Below, piece after piece: positions 52,843 to 60,372 of a DNA stretch of 64,000 nucleotides. Made by a program: the position numbers and the translations under genes. Origin of the DNA: an uncultured Siphonobacter sp. GTDB taxonomy: Bacteria > Bacteroidota > Bacteroidia > Cytophagales > Spirosomataceae. Where the stretch lies: the NCBI GenBank assembly GCA_913774715.1, contig CAJYHS010000061.1, forward strand, positions 1 through 64,000. The letters are read 5' to 3'. The notes beneath the pieces were generated by a model. The model was not told where the DNA came from, made no database searches, and saw only the letters and a program-made list of their open reading frames with translations. Every line of letters starts with the position of its first letter. Positions within the stretch are counted from its first letter, which is position 1.

Positions 52843-52926
52843 TCTATCCATTAAAATTTCAGTACGCTTCCGCAGCTATGGATTCGAAAATTCTGATCAA
52901 TTCATCCAAAGAGGCAAGCGCAAGAC

Positions 52927-52940
52927 TTTCACTTTTTAAA
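52927..52940 (+). repeat. 14-mer leader repeat, copy 1 of 3
   Basis: TTTCACTTTTTAAA occurs here, at 53200-53213 and at 54138-54151. In the first two it sits 10-11 nt before a peptide ATG; the third lies 73 nt before the LanB ATG. Identical short sequences ahead of three genes of one locus suggest a shared translation or RNA-processing element. Confidence 0.65.
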
Positions 52941-52950
52941 CCAAAAACAA

Positions 52951-53139
52951 ATGAAAAAGACAAACGTAAACCCCTTAAATCTTGACAAGGAAACCTTGGC
53001 CAATTTAGATGAGCAGGAATTAGCTCAAATTGCTGGGGGCCAGGAAGAGTCCATCATCGAAGAAGAGAGCGATTGCCAGGAAAAAAGCTGCATGAAAAAT
53101 ACCGGTAATTGTATTGGGACAGTTAAAACCAAGGAATAG
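52951..53139 (+). CDS. class I lanthipeptide precursor A
   Basis: 62 residues. The leader is MKKTNVNPLNLDKETLANL followed by DEQELAQIAGG: LNLD corresponds to the FNLD box that LanB enzymes recognise, and the GG (29-30) is the exporter cleavage site. The core has an acidic start (EESIIEEESD), then DCQEKSC, MKNTGNC, IGTVKTKE: three Cys, three Thr and a Ser in front of the second Cys. Thr-Gly-Asn-Cys would make a four-residue ring. It is one of three tandem copies. Confidence 0.85.
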   Translation: MKKTNVNPLNLDKETLANLDEQELAQIAGGQEESIIEEESDCQEKSCMKNTGNCIGTVKTKE

Positions 53140-53199
53140 TTTATTAGTCAAGTACAACCTTCTTTCGTTTATAGATTTTACTTTTTAATTATTCCATTT

Positions 53200-53213
53200 T
53201 TTCACTTTTTAAA
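53200..53213 (+). repeat. 14-mer leader repeat, copy 2 of 3
   Basis: Same TTTCACTTTTTAAA as at 52927, 11 nt ahead of the second precursor ATG (53225). Confidence 0.65.
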
Positions 53214-53224
53214 CAAAAAACAAA

Positions 53225-53413
53225 ATGAAAAAGACGAACGTAAACCCGCTCAACCTCGACAAAGAAACCTTGGCTAACCTTGACGAAAAAGAGCTGTCTC
53301 AAATTGCCGGTGGTCAGGAAGAGTCCATCATTGATCAAGAAGATGGTTGCCAGAAAGAAAGCTGTATGGAAAAAACGGATGGTTGCATTGCTACCGTTAA
53401 AACCAAAGCTTAA
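53225..53413 (+). CDS. class I lanthipeptide precursor B
   Basis: 62 residues. The leader is almost the same as in precursor A (DEKELSQIAGG in place of DEQELAQIAGG). The core differs: EESIIDQEDGC, QKESC, MEKTDGC, IATVKTKA. Three Cys and the Thr ahead of the third are kept. Divergence is mostly in acidic and basic residues between them, as expected for duplicated core peptides drifting under a common enzyme. Confidence 0.85.
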   Translation: MKKTNVNPLNLDKETLANLDEKELSQIAGGQEESIIDQEDGCQKESCMEKTDGCIATVKTKA

Positions 53414-53465
53414 TGGTTAGGCTTGCCCTTATTTAGTAATCTCTAAAGTATATACTATCAAGCAA

Positions 53466-53654
53466 ATGAAAAAGACGAACGTAAATCCGCTCAATCTTGA
53501 TAAGGAAACCCTGGCAAACCTTGATGAGCAAGATTTAGCCCAAATCGCCGGCGGTCAGGAAGACGTCGTCGAGGAGGAGGCTGACTGTGAAGAAAAGAGT
53601 TGCATGAAAAATACCGGTAATTGTATTGGTACAGTTAAAACGGTTTCTCTGTAA
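53466..53654 (+). CDS. class I lanthipeptide precursor C
   Basis: 62 residues. Leader identical in pattern (DEQDLAQIAGG). The core is EDVVEEEADC, EEKSC, MKNTGNC, IGTVKTVSL. MKNTGNCIGTVKT is shared with precursor A. The Ser of the ESIIEEES part is absent, so the first Cys has no Ser or Thr before it in the core, and only the later rings can form. It is the last peptide before the GC-rich hairpin at 53660. Confidence 0.85.
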   Translation: MKKTNVNPLNLDKETLANLDEQDLAQIAGGQEDVVEEEADCEEKSCMKNTGNCIGTVKTVSL

Positions 53655-53659
53655 GTAAG

Positions 53660-53700
53660 AGGTCCGTCGCGCGTTACTAACGTAGGCGCGTGACGGACCT
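53660..53700 (+). terminator. strong hairpin after the precursor row
   Basis: AGGTCCGTCGCGCG (53660-53673) pairs with CGCGTGACGGACCT (53687-53700), one G-U in 14 bp. There is no T-run after it, so it could be a partial terminator or a stability or processing site that sets the ratio of peptides to the LanB genes downstream. It corresponds in position to the hairpin between peptide and lanB in locus 1. Confidence 0.75.
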
Positions 53701-53726
53701 AATTAAAGTCATAATATTTAATTACT

Positions 53727-54131
53727 ATGCTTGTATTATGCTTAGTTGTCGATGATGAGCCTCTAGCACAAGATGTACTACTGCATTACCTGCAGCAGTT
53801 GGATGATGTACACGTAATTGGGGTGTGCAGCAATCTAATGGAGGTCGAAACCGCCCTAGAGAAGCATCCCGATATTGATGTCATTTTTATGGATGTGGAA
53901 TTGCCAGGCTATACGGCCCAGGACTGGTTTCTAATCAATGAGTCCCTACCGTGTCCCGTTTGTATTGTCTTGACAACGGCATACCCATTAGCCTTATTGG
54001 ATGAGCAATTAAAGCAGAACGCATTTGCCATCTTACATAAGCCTATTCGCTTTGAGAATTTTAAAGCCGTATTGGAAGAAATTTTAGTATTGAAAAAAAA
54101 AAGTAGTCGCTACTCAAAAGAGCGCGACTAA
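53727..54131 (+). CDS. receiver-only response regulator in the lanthipeptide operon
   Basis: 134 residues. A complete receiver domain, LCLVVDDEPLAQDVLL, Asp56 in IFMDVELPG and Lys in ILHKPIRFENF, is followed only by a basic tail (LKKKSSRYSKERD). There is no LytTR or other output domain. The sequence style (VVDDEPLAQDVLL, TTAYPLALL) is that of LytTR regulators, so it looks like a regulator that has lost its DNA-binding half. It may compete for phosphate with the regulator at 50147 or act by protein contact. Confidence 0.85.
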   Translation: MLVLCLVVDDEPLAQDVLLHYLQQLDDVHVIGVCSNLMEVETALEKHPDIDVIFMDVELPGYTAQDWFLINESLPCPVCIVLTTAYPLALLDEQLKQNAFAILHKPIRFENFKAVLEEILVLKKKSSRYSKERD

Positions 54132-54137
54132 CTCGAC

Positions 54138-54151
54138 TTTCACTTTTTAAA
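54138..54151 (+). repeat. 14-mer leader repeat, copy 3 of 3
   Basis: Same TTTCACTTTTTAAA as at 52927, in the 93-bp gap between the receiver gene and the LanB gene. Confidence 0.6.
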
Positions 54152-54224
54152 ATCAAAACTCAAATCTAGGATTTTAATTAAGATTTTCAATTGATTCCAG
54201 AAACTTGTTCTCTTTTGCCAACCT

Positions 54225-57200
54225 ATGACTACGCTATTATCCACTGAAGCTTATTATTTATTACGTACGCCCGTTTTTCCTCTTACGGATCTACTGGATC
54301 TCCACCAACGAATCCTACAAGAGGGTTCTCTGACCTTGCCAGAGGAGCTAAAGGCATTATTCTCTACTCCCTTCTTACGGGAAGCCTTGTACACTAGCTC
54401 GCCAGAATTATACGCAGAATTTGAAAAGTGGATTCAGGTGTCCCCCCTTCCCCAGGCGGATCGAATGCTACTTTCTTTATATAAATATTACTTACGATTA
54501 ACCTCTCGTGCCACCCCTTATGGATTATATGCCGGCTGTAGCACCGGGCAAATTTCCGATGGCTGTACTCAATTAGAGTTTGCAGAAGAAAAAATACGTA
54601 GCGAATCACGGCTGGATATGAACTACGTAGCTGAACTTAGCAAGTCCTTACTAACCCGGCCAGAAATTCGTCAGCAAATTCTTTATTATCCCAACACCAG
54701 CCTCTACACCTTAGGCGATCAAGTCCGGTACGTAGAGCATACCCTTCGCAACAAATACCGATCTTTTAATTTAAGTGGGGTCAAAGCAACGCCGTATATC
54801 ATTGCCTTGCTGAAGCGGGCCAAGAACGGAGTACGCCTGGAAGAACTCGTAGATCATTTAATGGCTATGAATATTGACGAAACACCAGCTCGGCGTTTTG
54901 TCAATCAACTCATCGATAATCAATTATTACTAAGCGAATTAGAACCCAGCGTCACGGGCCCTGAATTTTTTTATCGCCTGCTGGACAAACTCAAAGAGTT
55001 TAAATACGTAGAAAAAGAACTAGAGAATCTTGAGCAAGCCGCCGCTCTGTTAAAAACAAAAGAAGCGGGCATTGGTCGCTACTTACGAATCAAAGAGCTA
55101 GTAGGAGACATTACCGCTACTCAGAGCAAGGATCTCATTCAGACGGACTTGTATTATGCTACGAAGGCTAACAACTTAAGTCAGAAAAGTTTAAATCATT
55201 TGCTTCCAACCCTGGATCGGTTGGTACGGGCCGGAAGTGTTAGTTCACCTCGGATTCTTGACGATTTTAAGAATCGGTTTCTGGATCGCTGGGAAACCAT
55301 GGAAATTCCCTTAGCTCAGGCGCTAGATAGTGAATCAGGCATTGGCTATGGTCTGACCAGCCAAGGAAACGCCGATAATTTGGTACTGCTTCAGCAATTA
55401 CATTTGCCCCGCAAAGAAAGAAAAAACACTATCCTTTCCTGGAACAAGCTTGCTGATCTGACCTTATCTGTATATAATCGATTCATTCAAGATGGCCAGG
55501 CTCATCAATACCTTACTGAGGCTGACTTAGCGGCCGTAAGTCAACCCGATATTGTCGAAAAAATTCCCGCGAGTTTATATGCGTTTGGCAGTTTTCTGGC
55601 CTCCTCCCCAGAAGCATTAGATCAGGGTGATTATACCTTTTTGCTGGGGACCTTAACGGGCCCGAGTGCCGCTAATTTGCTGGGACGGTTTTGCCACGGC
55701 GATGAAGTGCTGACGAGGCATGTCCAAGAAAGTTTGCGAAAAGAAGAATCCCAGTATCCGGATGCCATTTTTGCCGAAATCGTCCATTTGCCCGAAGCTA
55801 GGGTGGGTAATATCTTAGCCCGGCCCCACTTAAGGGAATATGAGATTTCCTACCTGGGGCAGTCCATTCTTCCTCAGCAGCAGACGCTGACTTTGGATGA
55901 TTTAATGATTTCCGTGCAGGCAGATGAGATTGTACTACGTTCTAAGAAACATAACAAGCGGGTATTTCCTCGCCTGTCAACGGCTCATAACTACAGCCGG
56001 GGATTAGCCGTTTACCGATTTTTAGCCGATTTGCAGCAACAAAATACGGCTCATAGTTTTCAGTGGGATTGGGGAATCTTTACCAAGCAGGCCTACCTGC
56101 CCCGCATTAGCTACCAACAGGTGATCTTGAGCAGAGCTCGTTGGTACCTTGAATCGCTTTCAGACGTAAATCCTGCCCAGGCCGGGTCCAGACTCAATGA
56201 ATTTTGCCAGTTACATAAGGTTCCTCGTTGGGTGATTTTATCCGAAGGAGATAATGAACTCCCCTTGGATCTTTACCAGCATCCTGCCCGGTTACTCTTA
56301 CTTGAAAAGCTTAAAAAGAAAGCTGTGACCCTCTATGAGTGGGTATTTGATTCTAAAAATTGCTGGGTGAAGGACCAAGGGGGAAGCTATACCCATGAAG
56401 TTATTCTACCTCTTCACCGGTCCAAGCCGTCGGCCGTAGCCAGTCCCATCGTTTTTGCTGAGCCCAAAATCAAGCGACAATTTGCCATCGGTAGCCAATG
56501 GCTCTATGTGAAAGTATATACGGGTACAAAAACGGCAGATCGGGTTATTTCTGAAGTGCTTCAGCCGCTAACGCACTACCTGGAAAACGAAGGGATTATT
56601 GAAAAATGGTTCTTCATTCGCTATAATGACCCTAAACCCCATATTCGAATTCGTTTTCAACACCGAAAGCATGCTACGTTTTGGATGGAAGTGCTTCAGC
56701 TCTTGCAGGAAAAGTTACAACCGTATTTACAAACCGGATTAATTAGTAAAATCATGGTTGATACCTATCAACAGGAGATCGAGCGGTATGGCGAAAAAAG
56801 TATCGAGTTATCCGAGGAGTTGTTTCACAAAGACAGTACTGCCATTGCGGATTTTTTAACCTTGATCGAAGGGGAGGATGGAGAGCAGTACCGCTGGAAG
56901 TTTGCTCTTTTGAGCGTTGATCGGTTGCTGAATGATTTTGGCTATAGCCTTTCGCAAAAAGCCGAGCTCATGAATGCCCTGGCCGCTAGTTTCCAGGATG
57001 AATTTGGAGGCAAGCGCAAGCTGATTCATCAACTCAATGAAAAGTATCGCACCCATAGGGGCTTTGTTGAGTTTTTCTTAAGCGGAGTCATCGAAGATGC
57101 TGATCTACAACTGGCCATCGCCTGCTTTGACCGACGCTCCCAATCCCTGCAAGACATGATCGCATCTTTACAGAATAGTCAGGGACAATCGGGTGTTAGT

Positions 57201-57365
57201 GCTATTGAGGAGCTATTGCCTAGCTACATTCATATGACGTTGAATCGAATTTTCTTATCCCAGCAACGGGCGCATGAACTCGTCATCTATCATTATTTAG
57301 CCAAGTACTATACCTCTTTACAGGCCCAACAAAAACAAAGGAATCTTAGCCCTTTAACTCTATAA
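54225..57365 (+). CDS. lanB: lantibiotic dehydratase (LanB), locus 2
   Basis: 1046 residues, full length with both parts. The glutamylation part has YYLLRTPVFPLTDLL near the start and LTSRATPYGLYAGC near residue 95; DYTFLLGTLTGPSAANLLGRF and FPRLSTAHNYSRGLAVYRFL are further family stretches. The elimination part has SQWLYVKVYTG, IIEKWFFIRYNDPKPHIRIRF, DTYQQEIERYG and YIHMTLNRIF. It should dehydrate Ser/Thr in the peptides encoded just upstream, reading their LNLD box. It is closely similar in layout to the LanB at 10326 (for example RYxDPKPHxRIR), but about 90 residues longer. Confidence 0.95.
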   Translation: MTTLLSTEAYYLLRTPVFPLTDLLDLHQRILQEGSLTLPEELKALFSTPFLREALYTSSPELYAEFEKWIQVSPLPQADRMLLSLYKYYLRLTSRATPYGLYAGCSTGQISDGCTQLEFAEEKIRSESRLDMNYVAELSKSLLTRPEIRQQILYYPNTSLYTLGDQVRYVEHTLRNKYRSFNLSGVKATPYIIALLKRAKNGVRLEELVDHLMAMNIDETPARRFVNQLIDNQLLLSELEPSVTGPEFFYRLLDKLKEFKYVEKELENLEQAAALLKTKEAGIGRYLRIKELVGDITATQSKDLIQTDLYYATKANNLSQKSLNHLLPTLDRLVRAGSVSSPRILDDFKNRFLDRWETMEIPLAQALDSESGIGYGLTSQGNADNLVLLQQLHLPRKERKNTILSWNKLADLTLSVYNRFIQDGQAHQYLTEADLAAVSQPDIVEKIPASLYAFGSFLASSPEALDQGDYTFLLGTLTGPSAANLLGRFCHGDEVLTRHVQESLRKEESQYPDAIFAEIVHLPEARVGNILARPHLREYEISYLGQSILPQQQTLTLDDLMISVQADEIVLRSKKHNKRVFPRLSTAHNYSRGLAVYRFLADLQQQNTAHSFQWDWGIFTKQAYLPRISYQQVILSRARWYLESLSDVNPAQAGSRLNEFCQLHKVPRWVILSEGDNELPLDLYQHPARLLLLEKLKKKAVTLYEWVFDSKNCWVKDQGGSYTHEVILPLHRSKPSAVASPIVFAEPKIKRQFAIGSQWLYVKVYTGTKTADRVISEVLQPLTHYLENEGIIEKWFFIRYNDPKPHIRIRFQHRKHATFWMEVLQLLQEKLQPYLQTGLISKIMVDTYQQEIERYGEKSIELSEELFHKDSTAIADFLTLIEGEDGEQYRWKFALLSVDRLLNDFGYSLSQKAELMNALAASFQDEFGGKRKLIHQLNEKYRTHRGFVEFFLSGVIEDADLQLAIACFDRRSQSLQDMIASLQNSQGQSGVSAIEELLPSYIHMTLNRIFLSQQRAHELVIYHYLAKYYTSLQAQQKQRNLSPLTL

Positions 57366-57368
57366 CCC

Positions 57369-58076
57369 ATGCCTGCACCCTTAGAAGTCCGTAGTGAAGA
57401 AATTCAGGAAATCATGGGAGCCGTTCCCAATCGTCTCATTCGTTGGGGTAGTGCAACGGTACTAGTGATAGTGATTGGAATGGTGACTGCTAGTTTTTAC
57501 ATTGAATTTCCGCAAACGGTTGCCCTGGCTATTAAAATTTCTGCTCAGAACCCCTCTCAACTCTACGTAGCCCCAGATGATTTAAATCTAGGGAAGGTGT
57601 GGGCGCACTCCAATCAGATTGTGGGTAAGAACGACTCCTTATTTTCCTACTCAGATCAAAAGCAAAACCATAAGGTAGTTACCTCGCCCGGTATTTACCG
57701 GGTAGAGTGGTTAAGGCCTTTGACATCAGGAGCATTTTTAGAAAAAAATAGTAATATTATGGTGCTTGTGGATACTTCCGGCGCTTATATAGGGCAGGGA
57801 GAATTAGCGGGTGAATTGATGGCTGGGGTTCGTAAAGGACAGCCCGTTCACATTCAACTAGATGCCTATCCTTCCCATGAGTTTGGTTCGGTGACTGGAC
57901 AAGTGTACGCCATTTCTCCTATTTTGAAAGACAAGAAGTATGGGATAAGTTTTTTCCTTCCTCAGGGTCTTCAAACTACCCGGGACAAGATTTCCCCTTC
58001 TCAGTCTGAATTAACAGCCCAGGCTGAGATCATTATAAAACGCAGGCAACTTTTTTGGCAATTTTTCTCGCATTAA
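57369..58076 (+). CDS. HlyD-family secretion adaptor, plus arm
   Basis: 235 residues, the same length as its paralogue at 38405. The start EEIQEIMGAVPNRLIRWGSATVLVIVIGMV gives a membrane helix at about 28-47. The C-terminal part reads VRKGQPVHIQLDAYPSHEFGSVTGQVYAIS, the HlyD pattern. It follows lanB by 3 bp. Its exporter partner is not on this arm, so it may join with one of the two C39-ABC proteins of the minus arm. Confidence 0.85.
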   Translation: MPAPLEVRSEEIQEIMGAVPNRLIRWGSATVLVIVIGMVTASFYIEFPQTVALAIKISAQNPSQLYVAPDDLNLGKVWAHSNQIVGKNDSLFSYSDQKQNHKVVTSPGIYRVEWLRPLTSGAFLEKNSNIMVLVDTSGAYIGQGELAGELMAGVRKGQPVHIQLDAYPSHEFGSVTGQVYAISPILKDKKYGISFFLPQGLQTTRDKISPSQSELTAQAEIIIKRRQLFWQFFSH

Positions 58077-58130
58077 ATCAGCCCTTATAGACCTTACGTA
58101 GGCCTCTCTAGTGCTTATTGAAAGCTAAGC

Positions 58131-58151
58131 CGCCTGGATTGTAAGCAGGCG
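58131..58151 (+). terminator. weak hairpin after the plus-arm operon
   Basis: CGCCTG (58131-58136) pairs with CAGGCG (58146-58151) in the 218-bp gap after the HlyD stop. It has no clear T-run, so termination here is only a possibility. Confidence 0.35.
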
Positions 58152-58294
58152 CCCAAACCTCTAAAGGGCCTAGTTGAAAGAAGTACCAAGTCAGAAAAAA
58201 TAACCGCCAAGTCAGGGTACGTACGCCCGGTGGAAAAAGAAAAGAAAAACAGACTCTACAGTTGTATTCTCTAACATAATCGACAATCCTATAC

Positions 58295-58717
58295 CTAAGC
58301 GTCTACTTCAAAATAGGTCTCTACTAACTGCGTAAACATTTCGGGCCGCAGGGGCTTATGCATGAAACTCACGATCTGATTATCGAGCTTGGCCCGGTCT
58401 TCATCGTCGGGGTTCAGAGAGGTCGTGAGCATGGTCACGATTACTTTGACTTTAAATTTTTCCTCCAGCTCGTGATAGGCCTTCATAAAATCCCAGCCGT
58501 TCAGACCCGGCATGTTGATATCGAGCAGGATAATGCCGGGCTTGGGTAAATCGCCGTTTTCATGGCTGGTTAAAAACGCCAATGCATCCGTAACGTTTGA
58601 AACCGCCGTTACCTTCACGTCAATGCCGGTGCGTTCAATGGCTTTGGTATGAATGAGGTTAGTAAACTTGTCATCGTCTACGAGTAATACCCCGTTTAGA
58701 TCTTTATACTTTTTCAT
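58295..58717 (-). CDS. response regulator receiver protein
   Basis: 140 residues from the ATG at 58717 (a GTG four codons up is in frame). Single receiver domain: GVLLVDDDKFTNLIH, Asp66 in ILLDINMPGLNGWDF, and Lys in FMHKPLRPEMF. There is no output domain; this is the CheY-like type that signals by contact. It follows the PAS kinase gene by 8 bp, so the two are a pair. It is not linked by sequence to the lanthipeptide regulators. Confidence 0.92.
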   Translation of the reverse strand: MKKYKDLNGVLLVDDDKFTNLIHTKAIERTGIDVKVTAVSNVTDALAFLTSHENGDLPKPGIILLDINMPGLNGWDFMKAYHELEEKFKVKVIVTMLTTSLNPDDEDRAKLDNQIVSFMHKPLRPEMFTQLVETYFEVDA

Positions 58718-58725
58718 AAAACTTA

Positions 58726-59904
58726 TCACAGACTTAAGAAAGGAAGCGTAATCAAAAAGGTAGAGCCCTGACCGGCTTCGGAATTTATTTGGATACTACC
58801 GCCGTGCATCTCCACAATTTTTTTGCAGTGCGCCAGTCCAATGCCGTTCCCCTCGTAGCTTTCCCGCTCATGAAGTCGCTGGAAGATGAGAAAGATCTTT
58901 TCCCGGAATTCGGGGGCAATGCCGATGCCATTGTCGGAAACGGCAAAGCACCAGCCCTGAAGAGTTTTCTCAGCCGTGATGCGGATGTCGGGGCACTGGC
59001 CGGGTTTTCTAAATTTAATGGCGTTGCTTAAAAGGTTTTGAAACAGCTGATGCAGCTCCGTGGCGTATCCCACCAGAGAGGGAAGTTGCTGGAAATGAAT
59101 CTGAGCACCCGCCTTTTTTATGGGGACGGATAAATCGCTGCACACGGTTTCCATCAGCACTTGCGTATCGACTTGGGAGAGTTCTACGTGCTGACCCAGG
59201 CGCGAATAATCCAGCAAACAGCGAATGAGGTTGCGCATGCGGCTGGCTCCCTGACTAATGACCTCAAAGTACATACTCGCCGTTTCATCGAAGAGTTCAC
59301 CGTACTCGTACTGGAGCAGCTCTACGAAGTTGGTCAGATTAAGCAGGGGTTCCTGTAGATCATGGGAGGCAATGTAGACAAACTGCTCAAGCTCTTTGTT
59401 TTTGCGTTCAATTTGCTGGGCATGCTGCTGGATGGTCCGCTCGGAGAGGATGCGCTCGGTGAGATCACGCGTGATTTTAGCATAGCCAATGACAGCTCCG
59501 TCCGGATCGTGCAGGGCGGTAATGGTTACCGAGCCCCAAAACATAGTTTGATCTTTTTTGACCCGCCAGCCTTCCCGGTGCGTACTGCCTTTCAGAGCCG
59601 CTTCTTCTAGGATTTGACCCGGAATATCGATTAGCACGTCGGCATCCGAATAAAAGGTGCGAAAGTTTTTGCCAATGATTTCTTCGGAAGAATACCCTTT
59701 GATATGCTGGGCGCCTTTGTTCCAGGACTGGATGTAACCCTGTTGATCTAAAAGTATAATAGCGTAGTCTTCAACTTCTTCCATCATCTGCAAAAGTCGG
59801 AGCTTGGTGGGGTCAGATAATAGCGAAATACCACTGGGAGCAAATGGCGTAATGGACATAATGAATAGAGCTTCTAGTGTGGTGACATCTAAATTAGGGC
59901 GCAT
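58726..59904 (-). CDS. PAS-domain sensor histidine kinase
   Basis: 392 residues (an internal ATG 15 codons later is an alternative start). PAS domain at about 40-160 (EDYAIILLDQQGYIQSWNKGAQHIKGYSSEEIIGKNF, then YAKITRDLTER). HisKA with ELEQFVYIASHDLQEPL (phospho-acceptor His), and ATPase with NLLSNAIKFRKPGQ, DNGIGIAPEFREKIFLIFQRLH and GNGIGLAHCKKIVEMHGG. No membrane segment, so it senses in the cytoplasm. The receiver gene follows on the same strand. Confidence 0.94.
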   Translation of the reverse strand: MRPNLDVTTLEALFIMSITPFAPSGISLLSDPTKLRLLQMMEEVEDYAIILLDQQGYIQSWNKGAQHIKGYSSEEIIGKNFRTFYSDADVLIDIPGQILEEAALKGSTHREGWRVKKDQTMFWGSVTITALHDPDGAVIGYAKITRDLTERILSERTIQQHAQQIERKNKELEQFVYIASHDLQEPLLNLTNFVELLQYEYGELFDETASMYFEVISQGASRMRNLIRCLLDYSRLGQHVELSQVDTQVLMETVCSDLSVPIKKAGAQIHFQQLPSLVGYATELHQLFQNLLSNAIKFRKPGQCPDIRITAEKTLQGWCFAVSDNGIGIAPEFREKIFLIFQRLHERESYEGNGIGLAHCKKIVEMHGGSIQINSEAGQGSTFLITLPFLSL

Positions 59905-60372
59905 CTATAAGCAGGGATAGTAACGTACGTGCCTGTTTATGAGAATATTTACACTAACCAGATTTTACCAGCAAGGTTTTAATAGAAACTATCTCCCAAT
60001 AGGGTATCTAACCCACGGATGTTCTTATGGCTGGCTCAATTGGCGCTTTAGTGATTCAAACCCCAAATCTGAATGTAATTCAACTACAAAAAAGTTAATT
60101 TTTTAATAAAAAGCCTAAAAATAGCTGGCGAAAACTGCTCACTTAGCTAGATAAGTATACCAGGCGGGATCTTCTAAAGACGTGAGTAGAAGTAAGTAGT
60201 TGCTTTATTTTCTGATTATCAGTAACTTAAGCTTGCATAAGAAAAATTTAAGCTTTAATAGAAGATACTTCTGGCGGGTCCTGCCATTTCATAAGAGGAG
60301 ACAAAAATCCCCAGTCTTCCCTTGAGAAAACTGGGGAAAAGTAATTCAGCCCAGGCCTTAGCCGGGCCAGGT
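59905..60372. other. 468-bp intergenic region
   Basis: AT-rich and without a supportable gene. It carries the terminator at 60308-60337 and, presumably, the promoter of the PAS kinase pair. Confidence 0.5.
60308..60337 (-). terminator. intrinsic terminator of the hybrid sensor gene
   Basis: TCCCCAGT (60308-60315) pairs with ACTGGGGA (60330-60337). On the minus strand it is followed by a T-rich run (ATTTTTG). It lies about 35 bp past the stop of the hybrid sensor gene. Confidence 0.75.

Noticed and set aside
52878-52985. 35-codon frame overlapping the start of lanthipeptide precursor A
   Set aside because: It overlaps a clear gene in another frame and includes the 14-mer repeat; the other repeat copies have no such frame.
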